The position numbers and the translations under genes were made by a program. Below are positions 36,682-45,403 of a stretch of 64,000 nucleotides of DNA, one piece after another. Source of the stretch: Algoriphagus halophilus (GTDB lineage Bacteria; Bacteroidota; Bacteroidia; Cytophagales; Cyclobacteriaceae). The notes below the pieces were generated by a model, which was not told where the DNA came from, searched no databases, and worked only from the letters and a program-made list of their open reading frames with translations. The stretch covers positions 1,178,001 through 1,242,000 of the forward strand of contig NZ_FSRC01000001.1 of NCBI RefSeq assembly GCF_900129785.1, written 5' to 3'. Each line of letters opens with the position of its first letter. Position 1 is the first letter of the stretch.

Positions 36682-37047
36682 ATGGAAGAATTAACCGCCA
36701 ACGAAGAGCAGATTATGCGTATTTTCTGGAAGCTAGAGCGAGCTATTGTTCGCGATGTTTTGGATCAGCTTCCTGAACCTAAACCTCCTTATACGACCTT
36801 GGCTTCTTCAATAAAGGTCTTGGAAAAGAAAGGGTACCTAGGACACAAATCTTATGGTAAAACCAATGAGTACTTTATTTTGATTCCTGAAAGCGAGTAT
36901 AGGAAAAAGAGTTTTAATACGTTGTTGAAAAACTTTTTTGGAGGATCTGTGGAAAACGTTCTTTCCTTTTTGGTCAAGGAGAAAAAGGTGTCGGAAAAAG
37001 AGCTGGAAGAGCTCCAAAAAATGATTGATGGCTACGAGAAAAAATAA
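36682..37047 (+). CDS. BlaI/MecI-family transcriptional repressor (module 2)
   Basis: From the ATG at 36682 the product has 121 residues. An upstream ATG at 36655 lies only seven bases after the operator and adds nine residues not found in the other copy, so the later start is preferred, aligning MEELTANEEQIMRIFWKLE with MNELNHNEELIMGIFWKLE. Helix-turn-helix and wing are as in module 1. It is followed after five bases by the second M56 gene. It is likely to recognise the same operators as its paralogue; cross-regulation of both modules is inferred. Confidence 0.92.
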   Translation: MEELTANEEQIMRIFWKLERAIVRDVLDQLPEPKPPYTTLASSIKVLEKKGYLGHKSYGKTNEYFILIPESEYRKKSFNTLLKNFFGGSVENVLSFLVKEKKVSEKELEELQKMIDGYEKK

Positions 37048-37052
37048 TAGTT

Positions 37053-38282
37053 ATGGAATTTCTATTTATCTATTTATTGAAAGGAAGCATTGGTATCTCA
37101 TTGATTGTGCTGTTCTATAAAGTGTTGATTGAAGACCTTACGTTCTTTTCTTTGGGAAGAATTACGGTATTGACTCTTTTGGTGGCAGCGGTTGTTTTGC
37201 CTTTACTTTCTTTTGATTTTCAATTTTTAGGTACGTCCACCTTGATTCCCCTCAATTCTTCTTTGACTTGGCTGGAAGGTCAAGCGAATGGAGTAATTCC
37301 TGTGGAGGATTCCTCTACTTTTGATTGGAAAATCATTCCTTTTATCATTTTTCTAATCGGTGTTTTGTATAGACTCCTTCAACTATTTTCTGGTATTTTA
37401 AGTACGCTACTATTAATCGCTAGTTCAAAGAAAGTAGTAGTGGGAAAAATGACTCTCGTGATCAATTCACAGTTTATCCCTGCCTCTTTCTTTAATTATA
37501 TCATGCTACCAGAATACTCAGAAAGAGATGAGGAAATCAATCAGATTTTGATCCATGAATCTGTACATGTTCAGCAAGGTCATACTTGGGATGTATTATT
37601 TCTTCAGTTGATCAAAGCGGTATTTTGGTTTAATCCGGCCATTTATTTATTAGAAAAACAACTTCGTGAAATTCATGAATTCCAAGCGGATCGAGCTGTA
37701 ACTACCAATTACTCTACGATTGCCTATTCTAGACTGTTAGTGAAACAGCTGAGTAAAGATTGTGGGCTTCAATTCATGAATAACTTTAATCAATTTCAAA
37801 CCAAAAAAAGAATAATGATGATGAACAAAACAAAATCGAAATCCAATCAAAAGATGAGATTCTTCTTAGGGCTACCTTTACTGGTGCTTATGGTGGGTCT
37901 TTTCTCCTGTGATTTGGCCATGAGTCAAACAGACTTAATGGGCGTATGGAAAGGTACTGAATTTCAGTTTGAGCAAACAGAAGGCCCTGATATGACCGCT
38001 ATGATAGAAGGTGGTAGGGCACTTCATGAAGGAGGTAGGTTAATCCTTAATGAGGATGGAAACTTTGAAATATTTGCCGGGCAAGGTGATATGAATGGAT
38101 CTGGTACCTGGAGGTTTAATGAAGGCCAAGGCATGCTTATCCTGACTATGAATGGAGATGAGGAAACCAAGTATAGTATTGTTTCTTTATCTGATGAGGA
38201 ATTAGTAACCAAGCATGAGGTGGAGTTTGAATCTCCTATGGGAAAATTGGCAGGTATCATTACACTGACGTATATCCGTTAA
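37053..38282 (+). CDS. M56-family membrane metallopeptidase (BlaR1-like) with lipocalin-like tail
   Basis: The 409-residue product has the same four-helix M56 layout as module 1, including HESVHVQQGHTWD, the downstream IHEFQAD motif and a long shared block (FMNNFNQFQTKKRIM) before the last helix. After that helix the periplasmic tail differs: instead of a TonB domain there are about 115 residues that look like a small lipocalin-type barrel (LMGVWKGTEFQFE, GSGTWRFNEGQGMLILTMNG, GKLAGIITLTYI). Thus a duplicated sensor protease carries a different sensor end. The signal detected may be a lipid or peptide bound by the barrel, which is inference. A terminator follows about 55 bases later. Confidence 0.88.
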   Translation: MEFLFIYLLKGSIGISLIVLFYKVLIEDLTFFSLGRITVLTLLVAAVVLPLLSFDFQFLGTSTLIPLNSSLTWLEGQANGVIPVEDSSTFDWKIIPFIIFLIGVLYRLLQLFSGILSTLLLIASSKKVVVGKMTLVINSQFIPASFFNYIMLPEYSERDEEINQILIHESVHVQQGHTWDVLFLQLIKAVFWFNPAIYLLEKQLREIHEFQADRAVTTNYSTIAYSRLLVKQLSKDCGLQFMNNFNQFQTKKRIMMMNKTKSKSNQKMRFFLGLPLLVLMVGLFSCDLAMSQTDLMGVWKGTEFQFEQTEGPDMTAMIEGGRALHEGGRLILNEDGNFEIFAGQGDMNGSGTWRFNEGQGMLILTMNGDEETKYSIVSLSDEELVTKHEVEFESPMGKLAGIITLTYIR

Positions 38283-38298
38283 AAAATTTAATCGTATC

Positions 38299-38313
38299 TA
38301 CGATTAGTTCGTA
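38299..38313. promoter_or_regulatory. BlaI-type operator downstream of module 2 (site 4)
   Basis: TACGA-TTAGT-TCGTA is a perfect match to the operator pattern, preceded by an overlapping TCGTA-N2-TACGA palindrome from 38292. It sits 17 bases after the M56 stop with no plus-strand gene behind it, only a terminator and the end of a converging gene. It may be a remnant of a third module. Confidence 0.6.
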
Positions 38314-38336
38314 GATTTTTCATGTGATTTTAAATG

Positions 38337-38369
38337 AAAAAGCCACCTTGATGTTCAAGGTGGCTTTTT
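38337..38369. terminator. Bidirectional intrinsic terminator between M56 and M14 genes
   Basis: A 14-bp stem (38337-38350 with 38356-38369, arms starting AAAAAGCCACC) with a five-base loop has A on one side and T on the other, so it can end both converging transcripts. Confidence 0.9.
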
Positions 38370-38388
38370 ATTGGTGTAGACGATGGTG

Positions 38389-40929
38389 TTAATCCATTTT
38401 GTCTCCGAAGAAAATTGCATTTAAAAAGAGCTTGTTAGTACCAAACCAAGTTCCTCTGAAATTAGGGGAATCAAAGAAATTGATTACACGCCCTCTTCCA
38501 ACTGGAGTAACAATCAGGCTTGCACTTTGCTTTAACAACTCCAAGTTTTTATCAGAAATATACCCGCCGAGTAATGGGTTCTCGGTATATCGAATAGGAG
38601 TGAGGTACTTGTCTTTACTAGGCTGAACAAAGATGGAGTTATTTCTATATACAGGAAGCGTTTCTCTGTTGTAGCCATATGCGATGGGATGGGTAAGATC
38701 CAACCTGGCCATGTAGATACTTCCACCCACTTGTTTTGCCCCTTCAAATGCAGACCTTTCAGCAAATGGAAGCTCTTTTGGGTCCGTGCTTTCTCCACGG
38801 GCTACCATACTTTCTTTGATAATTTCCTTTTGATTTAACCAAAGACTGGCGGTTTTCATCGAAATCACGGTGCCTCCACGATTAATCCAGTCTTTTAGAT
38901 GGTTTACTACTGATTCCGAGAAAGAATTGTAATTGCCAGATGGAAGGATAAGTGTATTGTAATCAAATAGATTTACTCTTCCCATCTGATCTGAATTGAC
39001 TTTGGTGATCGGCATTCCTAGCTCAGAGTCCAATAAATACCAGATTTCACCAGCCTCATAACTGGAAACTCCATCTCCCACCACCATGATGACTTTTGGT
39101 TGGGTGACTGCACCCACTAAATTGGAACCAAGATCAATTCCTTCCAGATTAAAACCAGTGCTCGTGGCATAAACCTGCTGATGATTTACCACGGATAAAG
39201 TTTTCAATTCGTCTGTTACATTACTTTCACTCAAACTTTGGAATCCCATGGGAATCATTAAAGTGCCAGCTCCAAATTCTCTTGGACCATTTTGGGTCTG
39301 GGAAGTAAAAGGTCTATTCACAATTTCAACATGGACACCTGCTTTTTGTAAGTCAAAAAGCATTTTTGGGGCGTAATAGTCAGACCAATCAATTAAATAG
39401 GCATAAGCTTTTCCTTCTGGAAATTCATAAGGAGTAGGAGTATTGTTAGTTACTTGTTCCCCTAACTTCACCGAAGGCCCTGCAGCGTAAGGCATTCCAT
39501 AGGCATGAGCCATGGTCCAAGTAGATGCATCATAAAAAACAGAATCGGCAAACTCGGTGACTTCTTCAAACATAGTTCTTACCATTCTATACTGTGGTTG
39601 TGAAGTAGGAACGACCCAGGATTTACCTTTCTTGAAATCATAGCCGCCCAAACTTAGGTCATCAGTGTTTTCATAGACTTTAATTTGATGATCCATTAAG
39701 AATTGGACAAACATTCTGTTTCTATTCTCGTCAAATTCATCTCCAAAGACATAATTCTTGGCAGGGTCTTTCGCTCCTTCAGAAACTGCAGTTTCAAAGA
39801 ACTCTCTTAAATAATCATGCATGAAGTCTTTGTTGTCCAATGCAGCTTCCATAGTGGCCAGGGAACTTCTTACATGGTTTCGAATTGTAAATTCAAAGCT
39901 AATGTCACCTCTTTGGCTGCTCTGCAAATGACCACGGCTACTTGCTTGCTCAAACACCAAGCCCAATCCTCCATGGATGTCAGGGTAGGTACTTCCATAC
40001 CCTGGGTAGCTGTTGTCAAAGACTTCTTTGGTCCAATACAGGCTACCGATTTCATCTAGGTATTTTGAAAAATACTTCGCAAATCTCGTGTTGATGTCAT
40101 CGTAATTTTTTCTGGGTACCACAGGGTTTTCACTTCCATAGGGTTTGGTAGGTTCAAAGAAATAGGTGCTATTTGTTCCCATTTCATGGAAGTCAGTAGT
40201 CACATTAGGATACCAAGTATGATACCAGGCAATTTTGGCCTGGGATTCAGGGTGTGCCAAAGGAAGCCAATCACGGTTCAAGTCAAACCAATAGTGGTTG
40301 GTTCGACCTCCCGGCCAAACTTCGTTATGTTCCCTATCCATAGGATCTGCTACAGGAGGGAAGCCTTTATTGGTATTTGCCCAATGACTGTGACGATCTC
40401 TACCATCCGGGTTTACGGTCGGGTCAAAATGGACCACCGCATTTTCTCTTAAATTTTTGGCTAAGTCAGACTGCGATGCCAAAAGCCAATAGGCGGTAAG
40501 CATAGCCGCTTCTGCAGAAGAAGGTTCGTTTCCATGTACACCATATCCTTGATGAATAATGGATGGCATGGTGCTCACATCTGGTTTTGGTTGTGAAGGG
40601 TCTGCTAATTGTAATTGCTTTAACCTAATTTCTTCCAGGTTTGCCATATTGGCCTCTGAAGCAATGGTCAATATAATTTTGGGTCGCAACTCATGCGTAT
40701 AACCGATGGTTTTTAGGGAAGCCATCTCCGAGAGTTCGTCGAGCTTTTCGAAATATTTGACTATTAGGTCATACCTCGTATGCCAATCACCAATTTTATA
40801 GCCAAGGAATTCAGAAGGCGATGGAACATTCGGGTTAAATGTCTCACCGGGAAAGAAGTAGTTTTCTTGTGCCTGACTGGTCAAACACATGAATATTCCG
40901 AGAAATAAAGAAAGTAGTGGTTTTTTCAT
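38389..40929 (-). CDS. Exported M14-family zinc carboxypeptidase with C-terminal GATase-like domain
   Basis: The 846-residue protein has a signal peptide (cleaved near TSQAQ) and then the M14 fold. The zinc motif is HxxE in GYGVHGNEPSSAEAAML (residues about 129-145), the substrate-binding Arg is in WFDLNRDW, the third zinc ligand is His in TDFHEMGTNS, and the catalytic Glu is in GLVFEQASSRG. The C-terminal half (residues about 520-840) has Rossmann-like segments (PKVIMVVGDGVSSYEAGEIW, LFDYNTLILPSGNY, GGTVISMKTAS) typical of a glutamine-amidotransferase-like domain without the catalytic Cys. This architecture is common in Bacteroidota. It likely trims peptides or cell-wall fragments outside the cytoplasm. 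Confidence 0.92.
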   Translation of the reverse strand: MKKPLLSLFLGIFMCLTSQAQENYFFPGETFNPNVPSPSEFLGYKIGDWHTRYDLIVKYFEKLDELSEMASLKTIGYTHELRPKIILTIASEANMANLEEIRLKQLQLADPSQPKPDVSTMPSIIHQGYGVHGNEPSSAEAAMLTAYWLLASQSDLAKNLRENAVVHFDPTVNPDGRDRHSHWANTNKGFPPVADPMDREHNEVWPGGRTNHYWFDLNRDWLPLAHPESQAKIAWYHTWYPNVTTDFHEMGTNSTYFFEPTKPYGSENPVVPRKNYDDINTRFAKYFSKYLDEIGSLYWTKEVFDNSYPGYGSTYPDIHGGLGLVFEQASSRGHLQSSQRGDISFEFTIRNHVRSSLATMEAALDNKDFMHDYLREFFETAVSEGAKDPAKNYVFGDEFDENRNRMFVQFLMDHQIKVYENTDDLSLGGYDFKKGKSWVVPTSQPQYRMVRTMFEEVTEFADSVFYDASTWTMAHAYGMPYAAGPSVKLGEQVTNNTPTPYEFPEGKAYAYLIDWSDYYAPKMLFDLQKAGVHVEIVNRPFTSQTQNGPREFGAGTLMIPMGFQSLSESNVTDELKTLSVVNHQQVYATSTGFNLEGIDLGSNLVGAVTQPKVIMVVGDGVSSYEAGEIWYLLDSELGMPITKVNSDQMGRVNLFDYNTLILPSGNYNSFSESVVNHLKDWINRGGTVISMKTASLWLNQKEIIKESMVARGESTDPKELPFAERSAFEGAKQVGGSIYMARLDLTHPIAYGYNRETLPVYRNNSIFVQPSKDKYLTPIRYTENPLLGGYISDKNLELLKQSASLIVTPVGRGRVINFFDSPNFRGTWFGTNKLFLNAIFFGDKMD

Positions 40930-41058
40930 AGGTCCAATTTATTTCAAAATCGAATAGAATTTCAGGGAAAATGGTAAAAATCCATCAATGGTTTTTTGTT
41001 TGCTGTCAATTTGAAGTAAATTATCCTCCTTAGTATTTATCCTAAAATAATCTATTGT

Positions 41059-41826
41059 ATGAAAAAGACATCGCTGACCCTGGCGCTTACCTTATCAGCA
41101 TTTAGTATCAGCTTTTTAGCTTGTGCTCAAGAGAAAACCCCGCCTCCAATGAGACCAGAGGCAACTGAATTTTACACTCCAGTACCTCCAAGAGTCACAC
41201 CAGGAGCTCATAACACTGCGCCTCCTTCTGATGCCATCGTTTTGTTTGATGGAACAAGCTTGAATGGTTTTGTAAGCGCAAAAGATGGGACCAGTCCGGC
41301 AGAATGGACCATCGAAAATGGTGAGTTGGTAGTTACTCGCGGAAAAGGTGATATTCAATCCAAACTTGCTTTTGGAGATGCACAATATCATGTAGAATGG
41401 TCAGCACCTACCGAAATTGTTGGGGAAGGTCAAGGCCGTGGTAATTCAGGCTTCTTTTTGATGGGATTGTATGAAGTTCAAGTATTGGATAGCTACGAAA
41501 GTAAAACCTATACCAATGGTCAAGCAGGTAGTATTTACAAGCAGTTTGCTCCTTTGGCAATGGCTTTAAGACCTCCTGGTGAATGGAATTACTATGACAT
41601 CATCTTTAAAGCACCTCGCTTTAACAAAGATGGGATCGTCACTTCTCCAGCTACTGTTACCGTGTTAATGAATGGAGTTTTGGTTCAAAACCATGTTACC
41701 TTAAAAGGTCCAACCGAATACATTGGTATTCCAAATTATAAAGCACATCCAGAAGAATTGCCTCTCAAATTGCAAGACCATGGAAACCCAGTAAGATTTA
41801 GAAATATTTGGGTTCGTAAGCTTTAA
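41059..41826 (+). CDS. DUF1080 (3-keto-disaccharide hydrolase-type) lipoprotein
   Basis: The 255-residue product has a lipoprotein signal (Cys in FLACAQ, about residue 22) followed by one DUF1080 domain: VLFDGTSLNGF, WTIENGELVV, the GQGRGNSGFFLMGLYEVQVLDS segment, GSIYKQFAP, WNYYDIIFKAPRF and IGIPNYKAHPEELPLKLQDH. The DUF1080 fold is a concanavalin-like sandwich used by enzymes that cleave 3-keto-glycosides. It is followed after a terminator by a Gfo/Idh/MocA oxidoreductase, the kind of enzyme that makes 3-keto sugars, so the two probably work on the same oxidised glycoside. Substrate unknown. Confidence 0.88.
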   Translation: MKKTSLTLALTLSAFSISFLACAQEKTPPPMRPEATEFYTPVPPRVTPGAHNTAPPSDAIVLFDGTSLNGFVSAKDGTSPAEWTIENGELVVTRGKGDIQSKLAFGDAQYHVEWSAPTEIVGEGQGRGNSGFFLMGLYEVQVLDSYESKTYTNGQAGSIYKQFAPLAMALRPPGEWNYYDIIFKAPRFNKDGIVTSPATVTVLMNGVLVQNHVTLKGPTEYIGIPNYKAHPEELPLKLQDHGNPVRFRNIWVRKL

Positions 41827-41837
41827 ATAATCATTTG

Positions 41838-41873
41838 AAAGGAGCAACATATTTTTATGCTGCTCCTTTTTTT
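41838..41873 (+). terminator. Intrinsic terminator between DUF1080 and oxidoreductase genes
   Basis: AAAGGAGCA (41838-41846) pairs with TGCTCCTTT (41861-41869) around a 14-base loop that can extend the stem, and is followed by T to 41873. Confidence 0.82.
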
Positions 41874-41899
41874 GTCCAAACTCAATAAACCAAATAACC

Positions 41900-43240
41900 A
41901 TGTCATCTAGAAGACGATTTATCCAAAATTCCATTCTGGTAGGAGCAGGATTAAGCATGCCTACGATCTTGACCGCAGCAGATTTTGGAAGATACACCCG
42001 AAAAGTAAAACCATCTGATCAATTGAACTATGGATTGATTGGAGCAAATGGAATGGGCTGGTCCAATATGAACGCCCATCTGAAATTACCTGAAGTCAAT
42101 TGCGTGGCAATTGCTGATGTGGATCAAAGTGTTTTGGACCGGAGAAGTGAAGATGTATTCAAACTTCGTGGAACCCGTCCCAAGCTGTACAAGGATTATC
42201 GAAAGTTGCTGGAGGATCCAGATATAGATATTGTCATCATTGGGACTCCAGACCATTGGCATTGCCTGAATATGGTGGATGCCGTTTCTGCCGGAAAGAA
42301 TGTGTATGTAGAGAAACCTATTGCTAATACAATAGAAGAGTGTCAACTGATGGTAAAAGCTCAGGAGCGATATGGGAAAGTGGTGCAAGTAGGGCAGTGG
42401 CAGCGTTCCGGAACACAATATGCCCAAGCAATAGATTATGTGAAATCTGGCCAGTTGGGCCAAATTCGATTGGTTAAATGTTGGGCCTACCAGGGTTGGA
42501 TGAAGCCTGTTCCAGTATTGCCAAATGGAACTGCCCCTGCTGGGGTAGATTATAAGATGTGGTTGGGACCTGCGCCTGAGCGTCCTTTCAACCCCAATAG
42601 ATTCCATTTCAATTTCCGTTGGTTTTGGGACTATGCAGGTGGCTTGATGACGGATTGGGGAGTACATGAAATCGATATAGCCCTCTATGCAATGGGAGTG
42701 AGCGCACCTAAATCCGTGATGGCTTCTGGAGGAAAATTTGCTTACCCGGATGATGCTTCTGAAACCCCAGATACCCTTCAGACGGTATATGAGTACGACG
42801 GATTTAATATGCTCTGGGAACATGCCACAGGTATAGATGGAGGTAATTATGGCACTACTGAGGGAATTGCTTTTATTGGAAACAATGCAACTTTGGTGGT
42901 GAATAGAGGAGGATGGAAAGTGATTCCTGAAACGGAGAATAAAGATGGACAGCGTGTTCCAAAAGTGGCTGAGGTTCCTCATACTCGAGGAGAAGGAAAT
43001 GCCTTGGATCATCATGCTGTCAATTTTGTGGAAGCGGTGAAGGCGAATGATCCGAGTTTGTTGCATTGTGCCATTCAAACAGGAAGTGTGGCCGCTATTA
43101 ATGCGCAGATGGGAAATATTGCCTATAAGACCGGTAAGAAAGTGTATTGGGATGCTACCAAAAATCAGTTCACGGATTCAGAGGCCAACCAATTGATCAA
43201 GGCGCATTACCACAATGGATGGGAACTGCCGAAAGTTTAA
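41900..43240 (+). CDS. Gfo/Idh/MocA-family oxidoreductase, Tat-exported
   Basis: The 446-residue protein opens with a twin-arginine-type signal (SSRRRFIQNSILVGAGLSMP, with RRRF before a hydrophobic core). The Rossmann fold follows: LNYGLIGANGMGWSN, VAIADVDQSV, IIGTPDHWHCLNMVDA, the catalytic Lys in NVYVEKPIAN, and VQVGQWQRSGTQ. The C-terminal domain contains WAYQGWMKP, WFWDYAGGLMTDWGVHEIDIAL and HHAVNFVEAVKAND. This subgroup of exported Gfo/Idh enzymes oxidises sugars at C3 or related positions with a tightly held NAD. Pairing with the upstream DUF1080 gene supports a role in glycoside oxidation and cleavage, which is inference. Confidence 0.92.
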   Translation: MSSRRRFIQNSILVGAGLSMPTILTAADFGRYTRKVKPSDQLNYGLIGANGMGWSNMNAHLKLPEVNCVAIADVDQSVLDRRSEDVFKLRGTRPKLYKDYRKLLEDPDIDIVIIGTPDHWHCLNMVDAVSAGKNVYVEKPIANTIEECQLMVKAQERYGKVVQVGQWQRSGTQYAQAIDYVKSGQLGQIRLVKCWAYQGWMKPVPVLPNGTAPAGVDYKMWLGPAPERPFNPNRFHFNFRWFWDYAGGLMTDWGVHEIDIALYAMGVSAPKSVMASGGKFAYPDDASETPDTLQTVYEYDGFNMLWEHATGIDGGNYGTTEGIAFIGNNATLVVNRGGWKVIPETENKDGQRVPKVAEVPHTRGEGNALDHHAVNFVEAVKANDPSLLHCAIQTGSVAAINAQMGNIAYKTGKKVYWDATKNQFTDSEANQLIKAHYHNGWELPKV

Positions 43241-43267
43241 AATTTAAAGAAGTTAAACTTAGAAATG

Positions 43268-43295
43268 ACCCTCCAATTCATTGGAGGGTTTTTTT
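43268..43295 (+). terminator. Intrinsic terminator of the oxidoreductase gene
   Basis: ACCCTCCAAT (43268-43277) and ATTGGAGGGT (43280-43289) form a nearly perfect stem with a two-base centre, followed by seven T. It overlaps the end of the converging Lgt-like gene. Confidence 0.88.
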
Positions 43296-45141
43296 ATTTT
43301 CTGAAATTAAAGCGGTATTCGAAATTCAATAAAATCTGGCTGTTTCGAGGGTTGTTGTATCCTGGATATCCTCCATCGGTAACATCTGAAAATTGATAAG
43401 TCAGGTTAAACAAATACTTTCTTTCTATGATCGCTTGAGCTTGGATGAATGTTCCCAGGTCACTGGTTCCAATTCTAAATTTATTTCCTGCGGGCAACCC
43501 AAATCCTGTTCCGATTGCGCCTTCAAACCTCATCCCTGGAAAGGGGCTAGGAAGATTGTTGGAAACTCCTCCATCAATGAATAGAATTCTTTCTGGCCCA
43601 ATTCTCATATAGGATTGGATATAAACTGGTGTATTTACAATTAAAGTTGCAGGGTCGGGTTTATCTACTTCCTTTTCTGTAAAACCATTCCATCCTAGAC
43701 TTCCCAAATGAAGCCCAGCTCCTAATCCAATCCATTTCCAATCTTTTTTAACATAAGGGTTTACTGAGAAAAGAGTTTTGCTTTTGGAGGTAATTGGATC
43801 AGCATCGAGCTTCTTCTCTGTAAGTTGACCATAAGAGAGATTAATGCCATAGGTTAATATTCCATCATCACTGATTTTTGCTCTTCCAATCCCAAGGCCT
43901 CCTGTCGAATAAGTAGATTCAAATGCAGAATATTGATAGTTATTTGCACAACCAGAATTGCTACTTGAGGAGCCTCTATAAACTGAGGTAGAAAAATAAT
44001 TTCCGGATGAATACCCTCCTTTGATAAAATCATAGCTTTTTACCTGAGTGCTGTCTTCAGGTAATTTGTTCCAAGTTTGACTCATTAAAAAAACAGGTAG
44101 AATCATACTAGCTAACACTCCCCAACGAAATTGAGGAACCGTATTTTCTTTAAAATAATGAACGGAAAAGAGGGCTATACTGGGAAAAAGCATGAGGTTC
44201 ATTGCTAGCAATTCAGCGAAACTCATCCAAAATCTTAGGGACCAAGTCATCACTACTGTCATCCCTAAAAAAATGATAGCGGTAAAAAAGCTTGGATAGT
44301 AGCTTTTTGTGACTAAGGTCAAATGCTCGGATTTTCTTTCCCTATATATAATGATGAGTGTGGTGAAAATAGAGATGAAAAGTAAAACCCACTGCATGGT
44401 TTTCAGACCATAAACTAGTGTTCCACCCATGGCGTGTGCACTAGGATCCCTAAAAAACTCTGTAAAAAATCTGATAAAAGCCCAGATACTTAAAGAAATC
44501 AAAAATAAATTTCCGGACTTCTTAATTTTCTTTTTTAAATAAACTAAAATCAGGATTACCGCGATCCCATTTAAGATTTCATAGAACTGAAAAGGATGTA
44601 AACTAGGAGTGGGGGAGTTCAGTCCCTCTAAGAGTTCAAGATTAAAATAATGGGCATGTGGAGGGCTATCAAATCCATACCTTACCCCCCAGGGTAATGT
44701 GGTTGGAGTACCATAGCAACATCCTAATAGCAGACATCCAAAACGTTGTAAAGCCAACCCAACAGGAAAGGCAAAAGCAAATGAATCAATACTTGAAAAT
44801 GAGATTTTAAACAGTTTAATCCCGATTATAAAGCTGATCAGCCCCAAAAGAACTCCTCCCAAAAGAACTTTTCCTTCCGCCTCAGGAAGGGCTAGGTTTT
44901 GGAATAGGTGCAGCCATTCAGAAGATTCATAAGAATTGACTTTGGTGCCAATGATGAAAAAAAGCCTTGAGAATGCTAACACAATCAACCAACTAACAAG
45001 AGGTATTTTTCTTTTAATACCCTCTAAAATCAGGATAGCGGTTACAGCTAAGAAAGCGATGATATAGAAGATGTTAAAAAAAGAAGAGAGGTAATCTCCC
45101 CCTAGAATCATGGCCAGATCATTTCGAAAAAGTAATTTCAT
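43294..45141 (-). CDS. Lgt-like polytopic membrane protein with C-terminal beta-rich domain
   Basis: The 615-residue product starts at the ATG at 45141, just behind an AGGAG. Residues about 1-270 resemble prolipoprotein diacylglyceryl transferase: seven membrane helices, the loop LALQRFGCLLLGCCYGTPT (not the canonical GGRxGNFxNxE signature), PWGVRYGF, LHPFQFYEIL and WAFIRFFTEFFRDP. The loop that carries the essential His in E. coli Lgt reads KVLLGGVLLG here with no His. Three more helices follow (residues about 285-375), then about 240 residues of Gly/Tyr/Ser-rich beta strands (YSTGGLGIGRAKI, GLGAGLHLGSLGW, ending LLNFEYRFNFRK) that resemble an outer-membrane barrel. A canonical Lgt role is doubtful. 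Confidence 0.8.
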   Translation of the reverse strand: MKLLFRNDLAMILGGDYLSSFFNIFYIIAFLAVTAILILEGIKRKIPLVSWLIVLAFSRLFFIIGTKVNSYESSEWLHLFQNLALPEAEGKVLLGGVLLGLISFIIGIKLFKISFSSIDSFAFAFPVGLALQRFGCLLLGCCYGTPTTLPWGVRYGFDSPPHAHYFNLELLEGLNSPTPSLHPFQFYEILNGIAVILILVYLKKKIKKSGNLFLISLSIWAFIRFFTEFFRDPSAHAMGGTLVYGLKTMQWVLLFISIFTTLIIIYRERKSEHLTLVTKSYYPSFFTAIIFLGMTVVMTWSLRFWMSFAELLAMNLMLFPSIALFSVHYFKENTVPQFRWGVLASMILPVFLMSQTWNKLPEDSTQVKSYDFIKGGYSSGNYFSTSVYRGSSSSNSGCANNYQYSAFESTYSTGGLGIGRAKISDDGILTYGINLSYGQLTEKKLDADPITSKSKTLFSVNPYVKKDWKWIGLGAGLHLGSLGWNGFTEKEVDKPDPATLIVNTPVYIQSYMRIGPERILFIDGGVSNNLPSPFPGMRFEGAIGTGFGLPAGNKFRIGTSDLGTFIQAQAIIERKYLFNLTYQFSDVTDGGYPGYNNPRNSQILLNFEYRFNFRK

Positions 45142-45350
45142 CTCCTGTTGATAAATAGTACTTTGAATTTAGCCATAAACTATCATTCAATATTTTCTGG
45201 GAAGGATTAAAAATTGCAATAAATGCAAAAGTGTAAAATAATATTTTGCATAATATCATTTTTCCGGAAGTATAGTGTTTTTACGGAACTTGTTTAAGAA
45301 TTGGTGAGTTGCTGGAATGGAGGGTGTCTAAAAAAGGAATGAATACCAAT

Positions 45351-45380
45351 AAAAAAGCACTGAGATTGCTCTCAGTGCTT
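45351..45380 (-). terminator. Intrinsic terminator of the S8 peptidase gene
   Basis: AAGCACTGAGA (45355-45365) pairs with TCTCAGTGCTT (45370-45380) with a four-base loop; on the minus strand it is followed by T residues (A-run 45351-45356). Confidence 0.88.
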
Positions 45381-45403
45381 CAAATGTCAATTTTAATTTT
45401 TTA

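Noticed and set aside
42086..43078. A 330-residue open frame on the minus strand inside the Gfo/Idh/MocA gene
   Set aside because: It has no start context, no recognisable domain and lies opposite a well-supported enzyme with intact motifs, so it is a shadow frame.
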